64,000 nt of DNA from Erodium maritimum (taxonomy: Eukaryota > Streptophyta > Magnoliopsida > Geraniales > Geraniaceae), in contig OY997593.1 of assembly GCA_963921825.1 (NCBI GenBank), positions 70,736,513 to 70,800,512 on the forward strand. Reading direction: 5' to 3'. Under the pieces are notes generated by a model. The model was not told the DNA's origin. It saw only the letters and a program-made list of their open reading frames with translations, and made no database searches. Both the position numbers and the translations under genes were made by a program. Within the stretch, counting starts at the first letter, position 1, and every line of letters begins with the position of its first letter. Shown in pieces: positions 22,991 through 32,746 of the stretch.

Positions 22991-23539
22991 CCTGAAATTT
23001 TCTCTGCGAGCACAATAACAAGAGCTTCAGCAACAATACCTATGGAGACTCTCAGCTCATTATTTGTTTGGTTCTCGAGAAAATGAACGAAAAATAAATG
23101 CGGAATCAGAAAGTCATTCCACTCAGATGTGCTTTGACTCAACTACGTTTCAGTCCACTCGCAAAAAACAAACAACCTAAACAATTCGTCACGATCTGGA
23201 AATCAGCACTCGTATATGTAGCATAACACAATTCATAAGAGGTTCTTACGATTTTACTTCTCGATTTTCTCGGGAACCAAACAGAGAACGGAAAAGGAAA
23301 TTGAAAACTTGACGAAGAAACAAACAATAAATAGAGCGAGAGATTTTAGAGGAGAAAGATAGTGACCAGTAGTTCGTAGATTGCATTCTCCAGACCAACA
23401 CGAACTGTTGAAGAAACTGGTTTCCTGTTTGGCTGCCGAGAAAATTGATACTGGCCAGAGTCTTCTAAGAAAATGTTACGAGAAAATTAAAAGCTTTCAC
23501 TGACGGGTGCTTGGGGTTGAGGGTGTATTGCGTGAAAAG
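22991..23539 (-). promoter_or_regulatory. HSP70-17 promoter, 5' leader and leader intron (original copy of duplicated block)
   Basis: On the minus strand this block holds a TATA-like TATTTATT (23333-23326), a predicted leader from about 23300, a likely leader-intron donor GTAAG (23249-23245) and an acceptor ATTTCAG close to 22992, 30 bases before the ATG. The same sequence recurs at 29739-30265. A short open frame starting MSQSTSEWNDFL in the leader intron is shared by both copies only because the DNA is duplicated. The exact transcription start and intron ends are inferred. Confidence 0.65.
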
Positions 23540-23551
23540 AACATACCCCAT

Positions 23552-23570
23552 CCAATCAGATTCAGCCACG
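23552..23570 (+). promoter_or_regulatory. ER-stress element (ERSE-I) upstream of HSP70-17
   Basis: CCAATCAGATTCAGCCACG matches the ERSE-I consensus CCAAT-N9-CCACG exactly. In plants and animals this site binds NF-Y plus an ER-stress bZIP factor (bZIP28/bZIP60 in plants) and drives chaperone genes in the unfolded protein response. It lies about 220 bases upstream of the inferred TATA box of HSP70-17, a gene expected to respond to ER stress. A G-box-like ACACGTGGC follows at 23581-23589. Confidence 0.75.
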
Positions 23571-23589
23571 TCTGCAAAGTACACGTGGC

Positions 23590-24600
23590 GACTTATGAAA
23601 GGGCTCGTTGTGTTGTCTTTCGGTTGATCATAGATGGTAGTAGAAGATTTCGATCATGTCAAGCTAAGCAATTTTGATTTTAATTACCAATGCAATTTTT
23701 TAATTTAATTTACACAAATGTACATAACATTTTTCTTTACAATGTTTAATCCAACCAATGGAAACTCATATTCGATCTTATTTTTAGTTGGAAGTTGATT
23801 CTTTAGGTCATTAATTCATATATATAATATTTTTTTCTTACATCGAGCAAAACCACATGAACAACAAAAAATAATTATAATTTTTGAAAGTTAAATTTAT
23901 TATCATTTAAGTCAATTTAGAATATCTGTGATATGACTAATTTAGTTTGAAAATGTATGAAATAACTTCATGTCACCTCATTGTGTTAAAGTTAAACATC
24001 AAATCATAACTTAGATATTTGGAACGTATCAGATAGTAACATATTTCACCTTATTAATTCTCAAAATGTATCAAAATCTGTTAAGTGTGACTAACGCTGT
24101 GAAATACCAGTCACATGTTTGTCACGTGCTCTAAAATTTTTCTAAAATGAAAACTTCAACTTTTCGTTTATTCTCAAATCATAACTTTAACTTTTCGTTT
24201 ATTGCCAAATCATAATCATGAACTATCAACTTTTCTTGTTACTCACTTAACGGCCGTTAGACTTGCGGACGGAAAATGCAATAGTTGCTGGTCAACGTTA
24301 CTACATGATAATTTACGTTTGTTTAGTTAAGATTTAGCAATAAACGAAAGGTGGGCGTGCGGATATAAAGTAACCCCAAAATGTATTGTATACATATTTT
24401 CTTCAAAAAAGTACACATGGAGCAAGGAGGATTTGCCACGAGGAAGCAGCCGTTGGGCTTCTGTCAAACGCTGGGCGATTCACTTGGACAATGAATATTT
24501 CACTCGAGCTATTCGTCCAAGGATTCGACTAGACACCGATAATTCATTCCAACGGTTGGAGCCAAAATCCAGATTGATCCACTGTTAAAAGGTGTAACCC
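23590..24600. other. Intergenic spacer between HSP70-17 and the SWIM gene
   Basis: AT-rich, no coding signal. A direct repeat of ATCATAACTT.AACTTTTCGTTTATT lies near 24178-24225. Bases 24600-24960 are probably the 3' untranslated region of the SWIM gene, which is transcribed from the right. Confidence 0.4.
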
Positions 24601-24960
24601 TGAAATAATAAACTTGTCATCATTTGAGTCAGACAAGATCACAAGAACAATGAAACTCAATAAATCAAAGGACTTCAATTAATACACTGAATCTCAAATA
24701 TCTTATTCAGAGCTAAAATAAATCCCTATCTCAATCAACAGAGGAACTCACAAACATCTTCAAAAAGAACATTTCATTATGAAGAAGAAAATACAGAACC
24801 ATTTACACCAGAACATAAACAAAGAAACCAATGTAATTCTCAATATGTTCCATATTTTTTTCCCTTTCTCTTGTTCTACTATATAATCTTTTCTGTCCCT
24901 TCACAAAATAACTAAAAAACCAAAGAAGAAACAAGTATTCACTTTTTTGACCCAAAAATC

Positions 24961-27900
24961 CTAATCTTGCTCTATATCTGCATCAAATGATCCAGCATCA
25001 TGAGCCACAATCTCATCATTCTTCGACTCTGATAAACAATTCGGTGATGTTTCATGTGAATCTTTCTCGTCATTCTTTGAGAAGATGTCCATAGACAAAA
25101 CCTCATCAACAGAAGGTAATCTAGATGGAGACATACACATCGATGATGGGTCAATATCCATCTCTGAACCAGTAACTTCTACAGGAACATCCTCTCCACA
25201 AATGACATCTTCACCCGCTACTGAATCAACCAACTCCAAACCCAAATCATCCCTGCATGCATCAATGGCATCGGATCCTTCATGTTCTACAGATTCTTCA
25301 TGAAGGAGAGCTCCACTGTTATGGCTGCTTTCAATACCAATCAGCTCATTCAACTGATTCTGCACATGAACAGCTAGCGAAACAGCATGATCACGTATCA
25401 ATGAATCGAATTTCGGGCAGTGCAGCAAGCGTATCAGTGTTTGATGGTACTGAAATAAACTGATGGAAGACGTAGTGTACCCTTTACTTCGATACACTTT
25501 TATAACTTTGAAGACATGCTCACATAAATTACCCGTTTCAGCCCAACTGCAACCACAAAGAGCAAACTCCGTACCCGGGTTCCAAACCACATGAACTTTA
25601 TCTCTATCGAGCTGATCGGTAACTTTTGCGAATTTACCTTCGATGACAACATCAGAGTCCGGTATCTTCAGTGCTTGGCGCCATGATGTTAAACTAGTGG
25701 CCCACTCATCTTTGTAGTATCTCACAAAATCATCCTTCCCTGAGTACTCATCAAGCCAAAAGTAAGAGTGCACTTTCGTGCCCAACTTATCGACCAACCA
25801 ATCAGTACGTTGATAGGCATTGATGTCATTTCCATTCAATAGCCTGAGCTTAAATTGGTTGTGGTAGGACTCCATGGCAGCGCAGGTCTCTTGGCTGGCA
25901 AGAGGAAGAGTTTTTAGAGCAGTGGTCCATGTCCCTGCGATGGAATTTAAGATATTAACGATGATAGTCTTAGTTATTAAGGTATTCCATATAGAATAAA
26001 GGTTAATTGCACATAACAACATTTATGAATTTCCTACAAACACATGAGTAAGCCTTATGAATTTCCACATGTCACCATCGTACAAAATAGACGAAACCAT
26101 TGAAGCTTTTGACTTTTTTGGTCACATGAGTTTAAATTTTTTATAATATCACAAACTACTCATTCTTAGTCTTTAATCTTCCAATTTCAATATAATTCCG
26201 TGGAGGATTTCGAGAACGGAATCAAATAACAATCAGAAGAGTAAAGTGTTAGAGTGGGTAGTTTTGGGTTATTTTAAATTGGATCAACTGCTAAAAACTA
26301 CATTATGTATTGTCCGCTAGCAAAAAACTACATTATGTATTGTCCATGTCCCTAATTTTAACGGAATATTTCATATTTTGTAAGCAAACGACCATGGTCA
26401 AAAGATAGTGTAGTTTAAAAGCGTGGATATAGTTTTTCGCAAGTGGACAACACATAATGGAGTTTTTAGCAATTAACACTTGTAATTTTACACTCATGTG
26501 TACGTCATGTGACCGAAAAGAATGAAAACTTTTATGGTTTTCGTCTATTTTGTGTGATGGTGACACGTGAAATTCATAACGGTGATCATGTGTATGTGGA
26601 AAATGTACTAAGGGGTCCTGTATTTGTGGGCAATTCATAAAGGTAGTTATGTGCAATTTATCCTAAAATAAATACAGAAAAGATCACTGAAAATACAATG
26701 TATTCCAAGATGTTACACTGATCAAACGGTCTTACTAAATGATTTTTCAGTAGAAAAGTAACACAATGGGAAAATGCAAGAGAAAGGCAAAGTGAGAGAA
26801 AAACCTATTCTGGGATACCAGACAGCCTTGAAGTAATCCATAAAACCCGAGCAGTCAACAAAATCTTCCATGAAAGTGTCGAATGCACTGACAGTTCCAT
26901 TTCCTCTGCAAATGTTATCTACTGCTTGTCCAAGCCGTTTTAATATCTCTACACGCATCTCAGTTTCCGAACACCTTTTCAACAAGTTTTTATGCCACGC
27001 GTGACGAATCCGCCAAAAGCATATCAAGACAGAGCACTGAAATACATCCCTGAAAATGAAGCCAGACAAAATTCACATTAAGCCTGTATTTTTAAAAACA
27101 AAAATATGAAAGAGAGTTAATCTCTTTGGCGTTACGAAACAAACTCGTTGCAATATTGATCAGCGAAGTAAATGGTTGTGGCAAACAATAGGGATCTCAT
27201 TTTCTCAATAGGTTGTTCTTGGCTAGGGCAATTAATCGTCTAAAAGAAAAAATAAAATTGAAGCAAAATGATTATGATCATGCACAGGTCATCACGTAGT
27301 TAGATAGCCCCTGGTTACCCTAGAGAGCCAATGATCTGTGGGATCTTGAAACCAAGGGTTAATTGCACATAACTACCTTTATAAATTGCTCACAAACACA
27401 TGAACCCATGGTAAAATTACTATTCAATTTTCAATTTGATTCCTTTCTTGAAATCATCCATGGGATCAATTGAAATCGGATGATTAAAGGATGGGAATGA
27501 ATAGATTTGGGATATTTTAAAATTTTAAACTCATGTAAGTCATGTTATGAAAAAACGGAATGGTTTCCAACTGTTTTGTACAATAGTGACACATGAAAAT
27601 TCATAAGGGTAGTTGTGTGTCTGGAATCTTTACTATGGGTTCATGTGTTTGTGGAAATTAATTATGGGGTCAAGAATTTTGTGGGCAATTCATAAACGTA
27701 GTTTTGTGAAATCAACCCTTAAACCAAATATCAACAGATAGCCCATGAATTGTTATGTGCAATTGATATGGATGAGAACTTGGCAACGTACCGGATAGAA
27801 TGGACATCAGCTAGAGGATCATCAACTATAAAACCAGCCAACTTCCACGTAGGATCCTTTATGCGAACTCTATTGTAAAGAGCCCTCATCCATTTATATG

Positions 27901-29103
27901 CATCGGCACTTGCAAATCTTGGTGCTATTATCCAAGCTACCGGTATAGCTTTGTTATCAGAGTTGAAGACAACAAGACTATGAACAGGATACTGGACAAA
28001 CAGCAGAAAAAGCCAAGTGAAACTCCATGCTATAGAGAGATGAGAATTACATGACTAGATTATTTAAAACCACAAAGAAAAAAACGAACCTTTAGCTTGT
28101 TTGTTCCAAACCTTGAATCAGACGCCACTAAGCTCCGATTACCAAACCTGATCAATTGCTGCAATTGCCACTCTGTTTGAATCCCTAAAGTAAAAGGGTC
28201 TGACTCAGAGAAATCCTTATAAAAGAACACATAACTCTGGTGGCTTTCGACCCACAAGCTTACACTTTGAGCATCATCTGCATCTAGTTCATATGTGGAG
28301 CGCCTGATGCTTCGTTCCTGTCTTCGAACATACCTGTGGGTCAAGAGGTCATCCCGGTTAGAGGGACCGCCTTGCTTCTCCACTGTTTCATTGTGCCTCT
28401 GCATTATTGTCTCTACAGATACACCCACATAGAGAAGAGACAATACACGGAGGCGAAGATCCTCAGAGATGTATGGAGCATACATAGCACATGTCCCAGC
28501 AGCCTTCTTGTCCTGTGGCCCGTGACATGGCGTACCTTTCTTATCCACATGCTTGTCTTGATTATATATGACAAGCGCTACAGATGGTTCAGCAATTAGG
28601 CGCTTCACGATGAAATGGCAAGTGCATCCCCTTTTAGTGTTAGGTCGGCCCGCATTCTTTTTCTTTGGGATATAATTGTTCCTACTAGGTCTTATAAGAC
28701 CCCCCTTTCTATGATCATCTGGCCCAAACGAACACCAATACCTAGAGATTCAATACAATCATTTAGACTCTAAGAACAAACAAAAAAAACCTTAAAGAAG
28801 GAACTAGCAAGAGGAAAAATGTGGGACTTACAGGATATATTCAAGAATGCCATCAACTTTTGGCTTGTAAGACGCTTTTGGTGTGCGCCGCCTCCTTGCT
28901 TCAACATGAAATCTTGATGGACAGTCCGGACGTGCAGATTCACCCCTCACAAAATCATCCACTCTGGCGAATGGAATTAGAGCAACTCTGTCTATAGAGT
29001 CACGCCAACCTTCCACTTTTGACCACACGAGATCACCGGAACCAAACTCTAAGGTTGAAGGGTTTTGTACGGGAAGGGACAATAATTTGTCCCATCTGGC
29101 CAT
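24961..29103 (-). CDS. SWIM zinc-finger protein derived from a Mutator-type transposase
   Basis: Five exons (29103-28832, 28741-28090, 27991-27792, 27049-26805, 25934-24961) join in phase to 780 residues, all GT-AG. The sequence resembles the Arabidopsis SWIM zinc-finger family protein AT1G60560 (recalled, not searched). It has a conserved N-terminus (SKVEGWRDSIDRVALIPFAR, then FHVEARRRRTPKASYKPKVD), a Cys-rich segment (RGCTCHFIVKRL), a MULE-transposase-like region at about residues 300-400 (YPVHSLVVFNSDNKAIPVAW, GFIVDDPLADVHSIRDVF), and a SWIM finger, CGCSWAETGNLCEH, with Cys583, Cys585, Cys594 and His596. An acidic tail follows. Terminal inverted repeats of its own are not seen, the exon-intron structure is host-like and the frame is intact, so it reads as a domesticated gene like FAR1 or MUSTANG relatives, probably nuclear and DNA-binding. 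Introns 3 and 4 each hold a MITE. A copy of the HSP70-17 promoter block lies 640 bases upstream. Confidence 0.9.
26001..26663. mobile_element. Mutator-type MITE in SWIM-gene intron 4, with a second MITE nested in it
   Basis: The left end is GGTTAATTGCACATAAC and the right end its complement (GTTATGTGCAATTTATCC). Flanks TAGAATAAA (25992-26000) and TAAAATAAA (26664-26672) form a 9 bp target duplication with one mismatch. Inside, about 26286-26474 is a second inverted-repeat element with ends CTGCTAAAAACTACATTATG / mirrored. No coding capacity. Confidence 0.75.
27356..27718. mobile_element. Second MITE of the same family, in SWIM-gene intron 3
   Basis: Ends GGGTTAATTGCACATAACTA and TGAAATCAACCC match the MITE in intron 4. 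Flanks TGAAACCAA (27347-27355) and TTAAACCAA (27719-27727) form a 9 bp duplication with one mismatch. It lacks the nested element, so it shows the simpler state of the family. Confidence 0.75.
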
Positions 29104-29738
29104 CTAGTATGTTGAAGGAGTAAAGATTACCATCTGAACTGATCTATGGAAAAAAATGGCTTTGAAGGTGAATTTCACCATCATTTCCATTCCACCTGGA
29201 CTGCCTACAAAATGTGTGGCGAGAACTTATTAACTTTGACGATAAATAAACACAAAGATAGAGCTTTTCCACAAAACAAATGATCTAATGGCTTGAAAAA
29301 GAGGGGAAGCAAGGGAACCGAATAATTCTCAAAACCACAGCATAGTATCTCATAGTCATATCCGATCAACTCATATACCCAACAGAATGTGAGAAAACCC
29401 CCAAATTTTAACATTGACAAAATGCTAAAGCTACAACATTTTCTCACCGAAGGTTATCAAATCGTGATATGTACCGTAAATAGTTAATAGTAAGTTTTGA
29501 AAACCAGTTCACTGTTCTTTGATATAACTTAAAGTTAGGACAGCGAATGGTTACAGTTTCAACATATCCTCTCCTTGTTTGTCAAATTGGGGTTCTTTTC
29601 GAGAACATTAGACCTATTTTAGAACCTTGAATTGTATCATATAATAGCCTAGCCTACATGGTACAATTCATAATTCATTTTCAAGCCCCTAAGTTACATA
29701 CAAAGCTAAGCATTAAACAGAAGCCCTGAACTATAAGC

Positions 29739-30265
29739 CCTGAAATTTTCTCTGCGAGCACAGTAACAAGAGCTTCAGCAACAATACCTATGGAGACTCT
29801 CAGCTCATTATTTGTTTGGTTCTCGAGAAAATGAACGAAAAATAAATGCGGAATCAGAAAGTCGTTCCACTCAGATGTGCTTTGACTCAACTACGTTTCA
29901 GTCCACTCGCAAAATAGTAATAAAAATTAGCACTCGTATATGTAGCATAAAACAATTCGTAACAGGTTCTCAGGATTTTACTTCTCGATTTTCTCCGGAA
30001 TCAAACAGAGAATGGAAAAGGAAATTGAAAACTTGACGAAGAAACAAACACAAATACAGACGAGGGATTTGAGAGGAGAAAGATAGTGACCAGTAATTCG
30101 TAGATTGCATTCTCCAGACCAACACGAACTGTTGAAGAAACTGGTTTCCTGTTTGGCTGCCGAGAAAATCGATACTGGCCGCCAGAGTCTTCTGAGAAAA
30201 TGTTAAGCGAAAATTAAAGCTTTCACTGACGGGTGCTTGGGGTTGAGGGTGTATTGCGTGAAAAG
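29739..30265 (-). repeat. Copy of the HSP70-17 promoter and leader block, upstream of the SWIM gene
   Basis: The 527 bp align with 22991-23539 in the same orientation at high identity, with one gap of about 20 bases near 29915. The copy lacks the ER-stress element, which lies just outside the duplicated segment. Its TATA-like sequence is changed (TATTTATT to TATTTGTG) and the leader-intron donor GTAAG is changed to CTGAG (about 29970). It may still act as a promoter for the SWIM gene, whose start codon is 636 bases away, but key signals have decayed. Confidence 0.9.
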
Positions 30266-30448
30266 CGAAGGTCGGCTTCGAGAGGGCTTGGCGGTGACGG
30301 ACTAGACCGTAGAGAAGACAAGAGGAGGCAAAACGAACGATAAGGGTAAAATTGGAATTTTATTTGCAAGCAAATTGGGCTTCTATTTTCTACTATCATA
30401 ATACGATGACGAATGCAAAACAAACTACTAATTTTATTTTGTTTTATT

Positions 30449-30944
30449 GGGTTAAAGGTTGAAACTTACCCTTATGTATTGGTCACGAACATTATGCTAC
30501 CCTCATTTTCAAAATGACATTTGCGGTACCTTATCTATTGGTCACGCGATTCCGTTATGAAAAATAGACGGTAAAATGTCGTTTTCTCATTCCGTTAGTC
30601 ATATGATCTCAAGTGTCATATAATGGATGGTAAAATGCCGTTTTTTCCTTAATTATTTAACTTCTATACATTTTATAAGAAACATTACCATTGTGCCCTC
30701 GTTGGTGTTCCTTATAAAATATATAGAGGTCAAATACTTAAGGGAAAAAAATGTCATTTTACCATCCATTATATGACACTTGAGGTCATATGACTAACAT
30801 AATGGAAAAAACGGCATTTTACCGTCTATTTTTCCTAACGGAATCGCGTGATCAATAGATAAGGTACCGCAAATGTCATTTTGAAAAGGAGGATAGCATA
30901 GTGTTCGTGACCAATACATAAGGGTAAGTTTCAACATTTAACCC
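30449..30944. mobile_element. Foldback MITE with about 220 bp inverted repeats
   Basis: The left arm begins GGGTTAAAGGTTGAAACTTA and the right arm ends with its complement; the two arms pair along most of the element and leave only a short centre near 30700. Flanks TGTTTTATT and AATTTTATT are weakly similar. The transcript would be a long hairpin. Confidence 0.75.
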
Positions 30945-31092
30945 AATTTTATTTATAGCAACGAAACGTAACATTTATAAAACAAATATAGGACGATCAT
31001 ACAAATGACAGTTAAACAAACCTTAAGATAGTTCAACTATATTTAATCGCGCTAATATATAGATGCCACTTCGGTTAATCTTTGAGGAAGTT

Positions 31093-31422
31093 TCAGCAAG
31101 CATCTTTTGTCCATTTTTCGTGTTTGTCTTCGTAATCGGACACGGTCGCAACAATGATCTCCTCGTCGCTTGCTGCTTCTCGATATTTGAGACGCTCCCG
31201 GTATATATCATCAAAGTTCCTACACTTCTGGTTGTTATTCCCCCAATGATCCTTAACTTGTTTCCGTGTTCGTTTAGGAAACTTTTTGTCTCTCAAAGCT
31301 ACGAAATGGAGGTAAAGTTGCTCCCAATATTTCCCTCCGACCTCGGCATGTTCAAGCCACATGACTATCAAATGCATTTCTTCCTCGTCCGACCATAAGG
31401 GGCCACACACCGAACAACTCAT
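31093..31422 (-). CDS. Myb/SANT-like protein, probably from a Harbinger-class transposon
   Basis: The 109-residue frame begins MSCSVCGPLWSDEEEMHLIV and has a trihelix/Myb-like pattern: Trp10, acidic EEE, then KYWEQLYLHF, RTRKQVKDHW and a DEEIIVATVSDY segment. This fits the Myb/SANT-like ORF carried by plant PIF/Harbinger elements. A TATA box (TATAAATA, 31517-31510 minus) precedes the ATG by about 90 bases. The usual C-terminal NAM-associated region is not downstream; a similar piece lies instead upstream at 31723-32142. The ORF ends abruptly after KHEKWTKDAC, so it is probably incomplete. Confidence 0.55.
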   Translation of the reverse strand: MSCSVCGPLWSDEEEMHLIVMWLEHAEVGGKYWEQLYLHFVALRDKKFPKRTRKQVKDHWGNNNQKCRNFDDIYRERLKYREAASDEEIIVATVSDYEDKHEKWTKDAC

Positions 31423-31722
31423 TCTTTGAAGAAAAACAAAAGGATTAGAAGACTTTGGAAGATGAGAGAATTGGAGAGATGTGTGAGGATAAATGAAGAA
31501 AGGATACGGTATTTATAGGGAGGGGGCGTTGGCTGCATCGTGGTAGGGGCGGTGCAGCAGCCACTATTACCTGAATAGTGTGCATACAAGCAAACTGAGA
31601 ACCGATAAAAAAAATCAGATAATGCATCCGGACATTAATAAATAGACATTGATAATGCATACATTGTGGATTAAAAAACAATTAACGACAAAAACATTTA
31701 TTTTTATTAATGCGACGTCAAT

Positions 31723-32142
31723 TCAAAGTTGTCCCAATTGTTTTGCGATCCTCTGTAAAAGCATTGCACCAGCATCCATTTTCGGCTGGCGAATCGTCGA
31801 GGTGTCTTGGCTATTGATTGCTTCGTATGAATCAAGCAAAATATTGATGGTCTTGGCTTTGAACTCATCCATCATGCGCAGCTCCACCGCTTGGCCTTGA
31901 AGATACTTAGTTGTGGATGCATCATCGGGGTCCATCTCCACATTCAGTTGTTTTCATTTGCCTTTTGCTTCAGCATTCGCTTTTTTCTGGCCAATCGAAC
32001 GTTCCTCCCGTACAAGTGAGCTCAAATCATGCTCGGTTCCGTCGGTCGATGTGTAGTTGCAATTATCGTCCCACCTTGTACGCTTGCTCGCTTCACTTTC
32101 TACGTTGGGTTCAGGCTCCTCGATGTCTACTTGACATCCCAA
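31723..32142 (-). pseudogene. Fragment like the C-terminal part of a Harbinger Myb/SANT-like protein
   Basis: Two minus-strand frames (32142-31954 and 31941-31723) read EPEPNVESEASKRTRWDD...REERSIGQKKANAEAKGK and then QAVELRMMDEFKAKTINILL...IRQPKMDAGAMLLQRIAKQL. The order (basic GQKKAKA-like motif, then a helical segment) is typical of the NAM-associated C-terminal part of these proteins. A stop or frame break separates the two. It cannot be joined simply to the Myb frame at 31093-31422, because that lies downstream rather than upstream. Confidence 0.45.
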
Positions 32143-32149
32143 CTAAGTT

Positions 32150-32741
32150 ACATGATTCAAAGTAAACTCATGTTTTTCCTCTTCTTTGTAAGCAATTACA
32201 GCTCCTTCCATAATTTGAGCATCGCCCTTCCCACTTTGGTACGTGATGTAGAGTGCGTAGTGGAAAGGGGATTTCTTTATCGAATTAGTTGATTCACGAA
32301 GAACACTGAACAAGATAGTTAAGCATCAAACTCGTTTTTGTATTTATTACTTTAAAATATTCATAACAATCAAAGCCTCAAGTGCTTATATAGCAAACTA
32401 AAGCTCAAAGTCCTGATACAATAAGGAAATTAAACCCCCAAAGTCCTTATACGAATAAGGAAATCTCCAAACCCTAAAACTAAAAGAAAATAAATGTCTG
32501 AACTCCAAAAATATGAATTTTCACCTCCAAATGACCCCGGGAGCCCGTTTCGATCCGAAAAGGCTACATTTTATTGGATTCGGATACTAACGCATTTTCA
32601 GGTTCTCCAAGTGTTGCATCATTGCGTCTTCAATATGGAATGCATCAATACGCGTCCGCAATTTGCACCTATTTGCCTTGAAATTTATCGACTTTTTAGT
32701 TGATCTGATGTTAGTGGTCCTTGCAATTCTTCCAAGTGCGA
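32150..32741 (-). other. Possible LTR fragment disrupted by the solo-LTR insertion
   Basis: Read on the minus strand, 32520-32280 has TTTAGGGTTTGGAGATTTCC, a TATATAAGCAC promoter-like word and an A/T-rich 3' part, as in the U3-R-U5 of a Ty3-type LTR. No ends or target duplication could be fixed. No open frame worth naming. Confidence 0.25.
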
Positions 32742-32746
32742 GTTGT

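Noticed and set aside
22795..23142. Open frame starting MSQSTSEWNDFL present in both promoter copies
   Set aside because: It lies across the HSP70-17 leader intron and start region. The similarity of the two copies is explained by DNA duplication, and the frames diverge as soon as the duplicated block ends.
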